From assembly GCF_000011385.1 (NCBI RefSeq), contig NC_005125.1, forward strand, positions 62,001-126,000: a DNA stretch of 64,000 nt, given 5' to 3'. Shown piece after piece: positions 26,681 through 34,172 of this stretch; the stretch's first letter is position 1; every line of letters starts with the position of its first letter. The stretch comes from Gloeobacter violaceus PCC 7421. GTDB lineage: Bacteria > Cyanobacteriota > Cyanobacteriia > Gloeobacterales > Gloeobacteraceae. The position numbers and the translations under genes were made by a program. A model generated the notes under the pieces. It made no database searches, was not told where the DNA came from, and was given only the letters and a program-made list of their open reading frames with translations.

Positions 26681-27103
26681 CCCCGGCGGGCGGCGGCTTT
26701 GACCGCTCCGGCGATACGCGCCGCGACACCGGGGTTGGAGAAGTAACTGTCGTGGGCTGTGCCACCGTTGAGCAGGGCAAATTCTGTTTGCTCGAGAACC
26801 AGGTCAATAACGCTTCCAAACAGGTCGTTGCGGGTGGCGAGGACGTCCTCCACTTCCAGGTGGCGGCGTTCGCCGTCCACCAGGTCGAAGATAAGCGGAT
26901 CGAGCGGGTAGGCCACCGGGTCGCCCGGGTGAATATAATTCAGCCACGGCAAGCGCCCCCCCAGGTTGGCGAGCAACTTTTGCAACTGGGGGGCGACGTC
27001 GTGGGTGGCCACCCGCGCCCTTTGCTCCCAGCTCAGTTCGGCAACGCCGTGCTCTTTGTCCGTGCCGCTCACCACGAATATATAAAACGTAGTCCTTGGG
27101 CAT
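26677..27103 (-). pseudogene. Decayed alpha/beta-hydrolase-like gene
   Basis: A perfect ribosome-binding site (CCAGGAGAAG) precedes ATG 27103, which starts MPKDYVLYIRGERHGQ. That frame then runs into nonsense-like Arg-rich sequence, while a different frame from about 27085 down to 26677 carries plausible protein: WLNYIHPGDPVAYPLDPLIF, with a possible catalytic Asp, and NGGTAHDSYFSNPGV, with a possible catalytic His. The serine-nucleophile region of a hydrolase is missing. The simplest reading is a frameshift plus an internal deletion. An alternative is a real 170-residue protein read in the second frame from an unusual start. Confidence 0.5.
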
Positions 27104-27380
27104 TTGCTTCTCCTGGTCCGCCAAATAGGACGGATTTTCCCGATTCTCGCGCCGCCGCCACCGCGGTTCACGCCACAATGGGGCATGGCACTCAGGCTAC
27201 GGCGTTGATCGATCACCTTTACATCGAAAGCGAGCAGGCAAGGGCGATCTTGCGCCTGGCGGCCCGCGCGGCGCAGTTTGACGGTCTGTTTGCACAGTAG
27301 ATGCGAAGTTCCACCGGCCGATAGAAGCTTTCACCCGCAGCAGGCAGGAGACTGGGTAGGCCCTGATTCTGAACTGGACC

Positions 27381-27851
27381 ATGCTCAACCGTCTGCGCGA
27401 ACTGCGCTCTCGATACTTCGGCGAACTTGAAGAAGCTATCGAAGATGTCGATGCCCCCGCTAGCGGTGAGGCGTTGCTCACCGACACCGATGCGGTCGAG
27501 GCCGAGGCCGAGGAGGCCGCCGCCGCCGAGGGGCTCGACCCGGAGGTGCGTCAGGCGGTCACCGATCTCTATCGCCGCTGTCTGGCGCGCTACGAGTACG
27601 TCAAAGAAGCGAACGAGAAGTTTCTGGCCATGCTCGACGAAGGTCTGATGAGCGATCTTTCGGACAACGAGGAAGAACAAAAAATCCGCAAGTTTGCCGA
27701 GAGCCTTACCCTCGATCCGGTCGATCAGCCCATGGCCTTTGCCAACTACGAGGCTGAAGACATCGTTGACGAAGCCCAGGCGCTCACCGAAAAAGAAGCC
27801 GTCCTCTTCGGCGACGACACCAACCTGGACAACCGCTCCGAGAGAAGCTGA
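27381..27851 (+). CDS. Acidic hypothetical protein
   Basis: 156 residues, strongly acidic, with a Glu/Ala-rich stretch (VEAEAEEAAAAEGL) and helical character throughout. No signal peptide or known domain. The ATG lacks a clear ribosome-binding site, and the opposite strand is also open here, so the call is moderate. It converges with the GNAT gene (4 bp apart). Confidence 0.5.
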   Translation: MLNRLRELRSRYFGELEEAIEDVDAPASGEALLTDTDAVEAEAEEAAAAEGLDPEVRQAVTDLYRRCLARYEYVKEANEKFLAMLDEGLMSDLSDNEEEQKIRKFAESLTLDPVDQPMAFANYEAEDIVDEAQALTEKEAVLFGDDTNLDNRSERS

Positions 27852-27855
27852 GCTG

Positions 27856-28407
27856 TCAGCTCACTAAATCCGTGCGGATGAGCGAGTAGAGTACCGCATC
27901 GTGGATGTGGTCTCCCAAAGGCAACCGGCGGCGCAAAAGTCCCTCGCATCTGGCACCCACCTTCTGGGCCACCCGCCGGCTGGCGGTATTGGTGAGGGCG
28001 GCGATAATCTCCAGGCGCTCCAGATCCAGGTAATCGAAACCGAAGCGGGCCACCAGCAGGGCGGCGGTGCTTGCTGCTCCCCGGCGGGTACGCGAACTGC
28101 GCACCCAGTAGCCCAGGTTGGCCAGCCGGTAGGCGCGGCTGAGGTGGTTGAGTCCCACTCCCCCGACGATGTCGCCGCTGGTGCGCTCGTAGATGACAAA
28201 GTCGTAGGTGCGGTCGGACTTCCAGTCGTCCTCGCGCGTCAGCACCCAGGCGGCACTGTCCTCCCGGGAGTAACCCGCGTGGCACCAGGGCATCCAGGGG
28301 GCCAGATCCGCCATCGATTCGCGCACGGCCTGATAGATAGGCTCGATATCTTCGAAGCAGTAGCGGCGGATGGCAAAACTGGCCTCGGGGGGCGGTTCGG
28401 GAAGCAT
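27856..28407 (-). CDS. GNAT acetyltransferase, RimJ/RimL type
   Basis: 183 residues. The order is typical: an acceptor-binding N-terminal region (FAIRRYCFEDIEPIYQAV), a beta-hairpin (DIVGGVGLNHLSRAYRLANL), the GYWVRSSRTRRGAAS acetyl-CoA loop (a relaxed Q/R-x-x-G-x-G/A), and a C-terminal ALTNTASRRVAQKVGARCEG. It probably acetylates an N-terminus of a ribosomal or other protein, or a small molecule; substrate unknown. Confidence 0.85.
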   Translation of the reverse strand: MLPEPPPEASFAIRRYCFEDIEPIYQAVRESMADLAPWMPWCHAGYSREDSAAWVLTREDDWKSDRTYDFVIYERTSGDIVGGVGLNHLSRAYRLANLGYWVRSSRTRRGAASTAALLVARFGFDYLDLERLEIIAALTNTASRRVAQKVGARCEGLLRRRLPLGDHIHDAVLYSLIRTDLVS

Positions 28408-28487
28408 AGGCTTACCCTATCGCAACCGGCCGCCGCCGCCGAACGTAAAATTGAGGTAGGCGCTCTAAACCTTGTGAGATTCCCTCG

Positions 28488-28808
28488 ATGCTGAAATATT
28501 CTGCGCTCTCTCTGCCCCTGCTGGTGGGTTTGCTCGCTGCCCCGGTGCTGGCCCAGGGTGAACCGACGGTGGTCACCACTCCGCCCGCCGCCGTCACCCC
28601 CGATGGCCTCGGCGCCCTCGACGAGGCGGCCCCGCTGCCGCCGGGCGAATTCCTCGATGAACTGACCGTAACGGCCACCCGCCGTCCGGCCCGTATCCGC
28701 GATACAACGGTGAATACCTATATCCTGCGCAAGGAAGACTTCAAGGCGGTCGGCGCGGTCACCGTGCGCGACGCCCTTATCCTGGTGCCAGGGTTCTTCG
28801 GAAAATAA
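28488..28808 (+). pseudogene. N-terminal stub of a TonB-dependent receptor
   Basis: 106 residues: a signal peptide (LSLPLLVGLLAAPVLAQ), a Pro-rich segment, then the beginning of a TonB plug domain (LDELTVTATRRPARIRDTT, VRDALILVPGFFG) ending abruptly at TAA 28806-28808. Intact receptors continue for hundreds of residues with the rest of the plug and a 22-strand barrel. Here aminopeptidase P starts 12 bp later. The gene was probably truncated by a deletion that brought pepP close. A short periplasmic product could still be made. Confidence 0.7.
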
Positions 28809-28819
28809 GGAGCAAGGCG

Positions 28820-30208
28820 ATGACGGCATGGATGGAGCGTCCTTCGATGGCCGAGGCCCTTAAGGAGCGACGGCGGCGGCTTGCCGCCCTGGTGGAGAGA
28901 CCTGCCGTCCTCTGGTCCGGCCAGAGCATCGGGCGCAACTATCCGGCCAACACCTATCCGTTTCGGGCCAATAGCCACTTTCTGTACTTTGCCGGGGTGC
29001 CCCTGGAGGGTGCCGCAATCCGCCTGGATAGCGGCAAGCTGGAGCTGTTCCTCGACGAACCGGGTCCGGCCCACGCCCTGTGGCACGGCGAGGTACCCGG
29101 CCGGGAGGCGGTGGCCACCTTTGTCGGAGCCGACGCCGCCTATCCGCTTGCGGAACTGGGCGCGCGCGCAACCGGGGCGGCGACATTGCCGGCTACCGAC
29201 ACTACCACCCGCGCGGGTCAGACCCAACTATTGGAACGAACGCTCCCGGCCTCCCACGAACTGGACAGGGCCGACCGCGCCCTGGCTGAGGCGGTGATCG
29301 TCCTGCGCCTGTCCCACGACGAGGCGGCCCTGGGTGAACTGAGGCGGGCTGCCGCCGTGAGCGTCGTCGCTCACCAGGCGGGCATGCGGGTCACCCCCAA
29401 GGCCAAGTACGAGTCGGAGGTGCGCGCCGCCATGGAAGGGGTGATCATCGCCAACCGCATGGCCACCGCCTACGGCAGCATCGTCACCGTCCACGGCGAA
29501 GTGCTCCACAACGAGCAGTACCACCACACCCTCACCCCCGGCGATCTGCTCCTGGCCGACGTCGGTGCGGAGAGCGAACTGGGCTGGGCCTCCGACATCA
29601 CCCGCACTTGGCCCGTTTCGGGACGCTACTCACCTACCCAGCGGGCGATTTACGACATCGTGCTCGCCGCCCACGATGCCTGCATCGCCTCGATGAAACC
29701 GGGTGTAGAGTACCGCGATCTGCATCTACTCGCCTGCGCGGTAATGGCGGCGGGGCTGGTGGATCTGGGCATCCTGCGCGGCAAACCCGAAGACCTGGTC
29801 GAGCGCGACGTCCACGCCCTGTTCTTTCCCCACGGCATCGGCCATCTGCTGGGTCTCGATGTGCACGATATGGAAGATCTGGGGGATCTGGCGGGCTATG
29901 CCCCCGGCCGCGAGCGCTCCGAACGCTTCGGCCTCGGTTATCTGCGCCTCAACCGCCCCCTGGCCGCCGGTATGCTCGTCACGATTGAACCGGGCTTCTA
30001 CCAGGTGCCTGTCCTGTTTGGCGATCCGCTCAACCGCGAAAAGTACGCCGATGCGGTGAATTGGGAACGGCTCGGCCAATTTGCCGACGTGCGCGGCATC
30101 CGCATCGAGGACGATGTACTGGTCACCGAGACCGGTACTGAGGTGCTGACCGCCGCTTTGCCGACGCGGGCCGAGGCGATTGAAAGCCTGGTTCTGGCGG
30201 GCGCCTAA
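28820..30208 (+). CDS. pepP: Xaa-Pro aminopeptidase (M24B, aminopeptidase P)
   Basis: 462 residues from ATG 28820, with AAGGAG upstream. The N-terminal creatinase-like domain (FRANSHFLYFAGVPLEGAA) is followed by the pita-bread metallopeptidase domain. Metal ligands are visible: D in LLADVGAE, D in ASDITRTWPVSG, H in FFPHGIGHLLGLDVHD, E in VTIEPGFY and E in IRIEDDVLVTE. It removes N-terminal residues preceding proline, probably in the cytoplasm. Confidence 0.92.
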   Translation: MTAWMERPSMAEALKERRRRLAALVERPAVLWSGQSIGRNYPANTYPFRANSHFLYFAGVPLEGAAIRLDSGKLELFLDEPGPAHALWHGEVPGREAVATFVGADAAYPLAELGARATGAATLPATDTTTRAGQTQLLERTLPASHELDRADRALAEAVIVLRLSHDEAALGELRRAAAVSVVAHQAGMRVTPKAKYESEVRAAMEGVIIANRMATAYGSIVTVHGEVLHNEQYHHTLTPGDLLLADVGAESELGWASDITRTWPVSGRYSPTQRAIYDIVLAAHDACIASMKPGVEYRDLHLLACAVMAAGLVDLGILRGKPEDLVERDVHALFFPHGIGHLLGLDVHDMEDLGDLAGYAPGRERSERFGLGYLRLNRPLAAGMLVTIEPGFYQVPVLFGDPLNREKYADAVNWERLGQFADVRGIRIEDDVLVTETGTEVLTAALPTRAEAIESLVLAGA

Positions 30209-30612
30209 CGCCCGCCAATCGAGAGAGCGTATTGTGGACAGCCCCGCCGGCTAAGTGCAATCGGCTTTATCCTGCCGCTGAAGAAACCAGCAATTGGAAA
30301 CAGCCAATCACTTACCAACTTGTGGGAAGTCGTACCAACTGGAAATCATCCTGTAAAAGGCGGCAATTTCCCCTGGACTTGCAGGACCGATCCTGTTTGT
30401 TTCCAAGAGTAACAATTATCTATAGTTTGATTTCCCAATCGGCATATTTTTCAGGAAATAAGTATACAGGATAGATGGAAGCATCGGTGCACCCGTTCTG
30501 CCCTTAGCTCGGCACGGCAGACAGGGATCAATCGCAACAAAGTTTAGCACCTGAGTTTGAATGAATCCCTTTCGGCCTCTGTTGGAGCTTTTTTCTAACA
30601 GGAGATATGCCC
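30209..30612. other. Intergenic stretch of about 400 bp, AT-richer than its surroundings
   Basis: Between pepP and the caspase-like gene the base composition drops visibly in GC. I see no convincing coding sequence, tRNA or terminator. A short open frame at 30232-30474 lacks a ribosome-binding site and protein-like composition. The 3' end carries the ribosome-binding site (AGGAGA, 30600-30605) of the caspase-like gene. Confidence 0.6.
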
Positions 30613-32766
30613 ATGGCTGACATCAAAGCCCTGATCGTTGCAATCAACGACTACCCGGGTACGACCAACGATTTGCCCAGTTGTCTGGAGGATGCGAGAA
30701 AATTTATCGAAGTGCTGAAATCCCCATCCTACGGACTTCGCACTCAACAGTTGCGCACTCTGTACGACGCTGAAGCCACCATCAAAAATGTCACCGATGG
30801 CCTGGACTGGTTGTTGAGTGGCGTGAGCCGTTCCGCCAACGGCAAGCAGGACGCGCGCCGGATCTTGTATTTTAGCGGACACGGTTTTCGAACCGAACTG
30901 GAAGGCATTTTGCGCGAGTGCCTGTGCCTGCACGACGGCTTTTTCTTCGATCAGCAACTGAGCGCCAAAACCCAGGGATTGCCGCCCGGGATGCTCACAG
31001 TCATCCTGGACAGTTGTCATTCCGGCGGCATGGAGAAGCCATTTTTGCTGGTGGTGTCCACCGACGAGAGCGAAGAGCGCACCCGCAACAAGGTGTGGAT
31101 TCCGGAGGATCTTTCCAAAGAAATTGCCGTGGAGCTGGATCAAACCGTCAGCTTGCCCTTCAAGGCCTTCGGCGGTCCTGTCGAACCGCCCCTGGCCGCC
31201 TCGAAATCGGGCGCAATGCGGTTGATGGCCACGAGCGCCATTGCCCGGCAGAAGGCGGATGCGCCGCGGGTCAACGGCCTGGTGCTCAGCGCCTGCCGGG
31301 CGGAGCAGACCGCCGCTGCCAGCACGTCGCGCACCAACGGCATGTCCGCCTTCACCTACGGCATCGTCACCGCCCTGACCAAGGCGGGCCAGTCGCTGCC
31401 CTCCTACGACCGCTTATCCAACGCTCGGCTGTTGCAGGCGGTCGCCGCCGAACTGTCCAATCTCAACTTCAAACAGACCCCGGAGGTCAAAGAACCCGAC
31501 ACTCCCCAAGATCTCGGTTCTTACACCTTTATCACGCTGCAGCCGATGGGTTCGATCCCGCCGCCCCCGCCCGACGCACCTGCCACCGGCTCCAGCAACT
31601 GGCTGAACAGCTTGTGGGATATGCTCCGCGGCACGACCGGTAAATCCTTTACAGGAGAACAAGCCATGGTTTCTTCGATGAGCACCTGGACGATCGCCAA
31701 ATCGCAGACTGACAGAAACGCGGTCGAGGAAAAATTCTTCGGCTCGGTGCTGCGCGCCGCGGTGCGCCTTGCCCCGATGATTGCCAATGTCGTTAGCCAA
31801 CTGAACAAGGACTACCAGCCGGACGGTACCTCCCAGCAACAGGAAAAATTCCTGGGTGCCCTCATCGGCATCGGCAGCGGTGTGATTCCCTATATTCCGA
31901 GGATCATCCGGGCTTTGCGTAAGGATTTCGAGGTCGATGCGTCGCCGGAGGCCGATGAGAAATTCCTGGGTGCGGCGTTGCGCATGGCGTTGCATCTGGC
32001 ACCAACCGTTTCGCAGATCATCGAGGGTCTGCGCAAGGACTACCAGCCGGACGGCAGCGGCACACCCGAGGGCGAAGAGAAATTCATTGGAGCTGTTCTG
32101 CAGACAGCCCTGACGCTCTCTCCCACCCTTTCGAACCTGTTGGAAAGGCTGCGCCAGGATCTGCGCAAGGATTACGAACCGGCTGCCTCCGAAGAAGATG
32201 AGCAGAAATTCTTCGGTGCCGTCCTGCGGGCGGGCCTCCGACTGGCGCCGGCCATCGCCGGTATTGTCCAGGCTCTAGGCAAGGACTTCCAGATGGGAGA
32301 GTCCGAACAGGCCGACGAAAAGTTCTTCGGCTCGCTGCTGCGGGTGATCCGGCAGGTCGCTCCGGTAGTTGGTGAGATCGTCCAGGAACTGCGCAAGGAC
32401 TATCAGATCGACAAGGCTGTGGTTGATGAGGAGGTCGAGGAGAAATTCTTCGGCTCGGTGCTGCGCGCTGCGGTGCGCCTCGCCCCGATGATCGTCAATG
32501 TCGTTGGCCAACTGAACAAGGACTACCAGCCGGACGGTGCCTCCCAGCAACAGGAAAAATTCCTGGGTGCGCTTATCGCGGCGGTCACCACCATCGCCCC
32601 GGCGATCCCCGACATCATCCAGGCGTTCCGCAAAGACTTCGAAGCCGACGGCACGGCCGAAAAGCTCTTGAGCGAGCAGGTCTCCAACGGGCATGGACGC
32701 AAACTCCCGATCCCGGTGTCGCGCGTGTCCTCCCATGAGCTACCGGTGGGAGCAGGAATGAGCTGA
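30613..32766 (+). CDS. Caspase-like (peptidase C14/orthocaspase) protein with eight C-terminal helical repeats
   Basis: 717 residues from ATG 30613, chosen because AGGAGA is 7 nt upstream; the ATG at 30607 is too close. The p20-like caspase domain covers about residues 1-240, with the catalytic dyad H90 in LYFSGHGFR and C135 in ILDSCHSGGM. Metacaspases and orthocaspases cut after Arg or Lys. A Pro-rich linker (PPPPPDAP, about residue 318) leads to eight repeats (residues about 372-683) of the form EEKFFGxVLRxAxRLAPxI followed by a basic KD[YF]. There is no signal peptide. An internal ribosome-binding site and ATG (31666) sit just before the repeats. The neighbouring mazEF pair suggests a stress or defence setting; this is inference. 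Confidence 0.88.
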   Translation: MADIKALIVAINDYPGTTNDLPSCLEDARKFIEVLKSPSYGLRTQQLRTLYDAEATIKNVTDGLDWLLSGVSRSANGKQDARRILYFSGHGFRTELEGILRECLCLHDGFFFDQQLSAKTQGLPPGMLTVILDSCHSGGMEKPFLLVVSTDESEERTRNKVWIPEDLSKEIAVELDQTVSLPFKAFGGPVEPPLAASKSGAMRLMATSAIARQKADAPRVNGLVLSACRAEQTAAASTSRTNGMSAFTYGIVTALTKAGQSLPSYDRLSNARLLQAVAAELSNLNFKQTPEVKEPDTPQDLGSYTFITLQPMGSIPPPPPDAPATGSSNWLNSLWDMLRGTTGKSFTGEQAMVSSMSTWTIAKSQTDRNAVEEKFFGSVLRAAVRLAPMIANVVSQLNKDYQPDGTSQQQEKFLGALIGIGSGVIPYIPRIIRALRKDFEVDASPEADEKFLGAALRMALHLAPTVSQIIEGLRKDYQPDGSGTPEGEEKFIGAVLQTALTLSPTLSNLLERLRQDLRKDYEPAASEEDEQKFFGAVLRAGLRLAPAIAGIVQALGKDFQMGESEQADEKFFGSLLRVIRQVAPVVGEIVQELRKDYQIDKAVVDEEVEEKFFGSVLRAAVRLAPMIVNVVGQLNKDYQPDGASQQQEKFLGALIAAVTTIAPAIPDIIQAFRKDFEADGTAEKLLSEQVSNGHGRKLPIPVSRVSSHELPVGAGMS
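31653..31668 (+). promoter_or_regulatory. Internal ribosome-binding site and in-frame ATG before the repeat domain
   Basis: AGGAGA at 31653-31658, a 7-nt spacer, then ATGG at 31666, in frame with the caspase-like gene (residue 352). The gene's own start has the same arrangement, AGGAGA-N7-ATGG. This could start a separate repeat-only protein of 366 residues. Confidence 0.5.
31726..32661 (+). repeat. Eight in-frame coding repeats (38-42 codons each)
   Basis: Anchored on the Lys of EKF, the units begin near residues 374, 412, 450, 490, 532, 570, 611 and 649 (numbered from ATG 30613), giving spacings of 38, 38, 40, 42, 38, 41 and 38. Each has the acidic-EKF[FLI]G head, a hydrophobic or amphipathic helix of about 20 residues often with LAP in the middle, and a basic-acidic tail (RKDY, NKDY or RKDF). 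Units 1-2 and 7-8 are nearly identical at DNA level. Confidence 0.9.
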
Positions 32767-32787
32767 GGCGCCGATAGTGACAACTGG

Positions 32788-32820
32788 CGGCACCCACAAC
32801 CGTAAGGGCCGTGGGTGCCG
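32788..32820 (+). terminator. Hairpin after the caspase-like gene
   Basis: CGGCACCCAC (32788-32797) pairs with GTGGGTGCCG (32811-32820) around a 13-nt loop, 22 bp after the stop codon. The stem is strong but no T-run follows, so it is a terminator-like or mRNA-end structure. Confidence 0.5.
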
Positions 32821-32865
32821 CGTTCCAACAAAAGCCTGGGGAGCCCAGATAGGTCAGCCGAAGGA

Positions 32866-32883
32866 TATACTCTGGATATCCAG
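32866..32883 (+). promoter_or_regulatory. Candidate -10 box and palindromic operator of mazEF
   Basis: TATACT (32866-32871) resembles a -10 element and abuts a 12-bp perfect palindrome, CTGGATATCCAG (32872-32883), 23 bp upstream of the antitoxin start. MazE-type antitoxins bind palindromes in their own promoters, so this is a plausible autoregulatory site. Confidence 0.4.
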
Positions 32884-32906
32884 ACGACAATGCATGGGAG
32901 GAAAGT

Positions 32907-33146
32907 GTGAAGTCGCAAGTGGCCCGCTGGGGGAATTCCCTCGCTTTTCGCATTCCCAGGCAGATTGTGATCCAACTTGGTCTCAAGCCCCACACCACAC
33001 TCCTATGCAGTGTAGAAGCCGGGGCTCTGGTTGTTCGGCCTGTGCGGGAGGTCAAAGAGTACAGCCTTGAGGAGTTACTTGTCGGCCCGCTTGAAGTCGA
33101 AGACGAGGTCGATTGGGGCAAACCCGAAGGGAAAGAAGCTTGGTAG
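32907..33146 (+). CDS. mazE: MazE-type antitoxin (AbrB/SpoVT fold)
   Basis: 79 residues from GTG 32907 with GGAGGAAA just upstream. The N-terminus (VARWGNSLAFRIPRQIVIQL) is the swapped-hairpin AbrB/MazE DNA-binding motif. The acidic C-terminal tail (EDEVDWGKPEGKE) fits toxin binding. The toxin gene overlaps its 3' end. Confidence 0.88.
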   Translation: MKSQVARWGNSLAFRIPRQIVIQLGLKPHTTLLCSVEAGALVVRPVREVKEYSLEELLVGPLEVEDEVDWGKPEGKEAW

Positions 33147-33475
33147 AGTACGTTCCCCGGCGCGGCGAATTCATTTGGCTCAGTTTTGATCCACAAGCCG
33201 GGCATGAGCAGATAGGGGTTCGCCCAGCCCTGGTGGTCAGCCAGACTCTGTTTAATGAAAGGCTTGGCTTTGTCTTCGTTTGTCCTGTCAGCAACACGCA
33301 GCGCAAAAATCCGTTCTACGTACTTATCCCTGAAGGACAGGCAGTGACAGGGGTAATCATGGCCGATCAACTGCGCTCGCTTGATTACCGAGCCCGGCGG
33401 GCAGCCGCGATCAGTTTATGCTCTGAGGAACTGCTGATAGAGGTGCTGCGCAAAATTCAGCCGATTCTTTTTTGA
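33140..33475 (+). CDS. mazF: MazF-type endoribonuclease toxin
   Basis: 111 residues from TTG 33140, which overlaps the antitoxin stop and has AAGGGA upstream. Motifs include YVPRRGEFIWLSFDPQAGHE, RPALVVSQ, FVCPVSN and VIMADQLRSLDY, all typical of MazF/PemK ribonucleases that cut mRNA. Together with the upstream gene it forms a complete type II module. Confidence 0.9.
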   Translation: MVEYVPRRGEFIWLSFDPQAGHEQIGVRPALVVSQTLFNERLGFVFVCPVSNTQRKNPFYVLIPEGQAVTGVIMADQLRSLDYRARRAAAISLCSEELLIEVLRKIQPILF

Positions 33476-33574
33476 TTACCCTGCTGGCCTTCGAGGGCGC
33501 GGATCATGGGCGATTTCAGACGAGTCTTTGCTGCCATTGTCGCATTGGCTCGGGCGCACGATGCGACTGCACCG

Positions 33575-33616
33575 GGTAGGCAATCTCGATGCCCGATCGG
33601 TCCGGCATTGCCTACC
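33575..33616. terminator. Inverted repeat between mazF and the convergent gene
   Basis: GGTAGGCAAT (33575-33584) and ATTGCCTACC (33607-33616) are exact inverse complements separated by 22 nt, overlapping the stop codon of the minus-strand gene. Possibly a two-way terminator; no T-run. The rest of the 33476-33611 gap shows nothing else. Confidence 0.35.
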
Positions 33617-34085
33617 GTAGCTGGCGAATGAGCGTGTTGAGTTGTTCGCCGTAAAGCTGGTACTTGTCGATCTGGCTTTTGTAGATAAGCAGGTCCGACT
33701 CGTAGCGGGTCTTTTTGAACTCTGCACCGTTGAGGCGGCGGGTCTCGATGTGTTCGAGCACCCGGCCCATGGTCTGTACGGCGAAGCGCAGCGACTCGAC
33801 GTAATTGGCAAAGACTTTGAACAGACCCAACAGCGGCGCTTTTTCGGGAATCTCCTCCGGCAGTTCGCCCGCTGCGCCCTGGAGATCTTTGATTTGTTTG
33901 CTCACCGCCAAGAGCCGCTCGATGAGCGGTTGTACCAGCGGTTTGAGGGGGCTCACGTCGTTCCAGCCAAACGTGTTCTTCCACGAAAACATCCGGTCGT
34001 CGATGGCCAGATAGGCGTCGAGCACCTCGGCCGCCTCCGCCACCAGTTCTCCTGCCGCCTGTTTGAACCGGTCCACATCGCTCAT
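33612..34085 (-). CDS. Hypothetical helical protein
   Basis: 157 residues, mostly helical and Leu/Glu/Lys-rich, without membrane segments or signal peptide. Recognisable stretches such as LAIDDRMFSWKNTFGWNDV and RRLNGAEFKKTRYESDLLIY give no family assignment. It is divergent from the ABC-F gene, with 87 bp between the starts. Confidence 0.6.
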   Translation of the reverse strand: MSDVDRFKQAAGELVAEAAEVLDAYLAIDDRMFSWKNTFGWNDVSPLKPLVQPLIERLLAVSKQIKDLQGAAGELPEEIPEKAPLLGLFKVFANYVESLRFAVQTMGRVLEHIETRRLNGAEFKKTRYESDLLIYKSQIDKYQLYGEQLNTLIRQLR

Positions 34086-34172
34086 GCTTTATTGTGGCGC
34101 GGGTTTGGACGGCTACCCGGAATGATGTTGCAGATCCGTTACACTGTGTAGGTGTAGTGAGGGCAAGCCGCC

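Noticed and set aside
27219-27680. Minus-strand open frame opposite the acidic hypothetical gene
   Set aside because: The plus-strand frame has a more protein-like acidic helical composition; the minus frame lacks a start signal. The choice is not firm.
30232-30474. Short open frame between pepP and the caspase-like gene
   Set aside because: No ribosome-binding site, no recognisable motif, and Asn/Ser/Trp-rich composition unlike neighbouring genes.
31726-32661. Repeated DNA in the caspase-like gene as a possible CRISPR-like array
   Set aside because: The repeats are in one reading frame with conserved protein pattern and variable DNA; there are no spacers.
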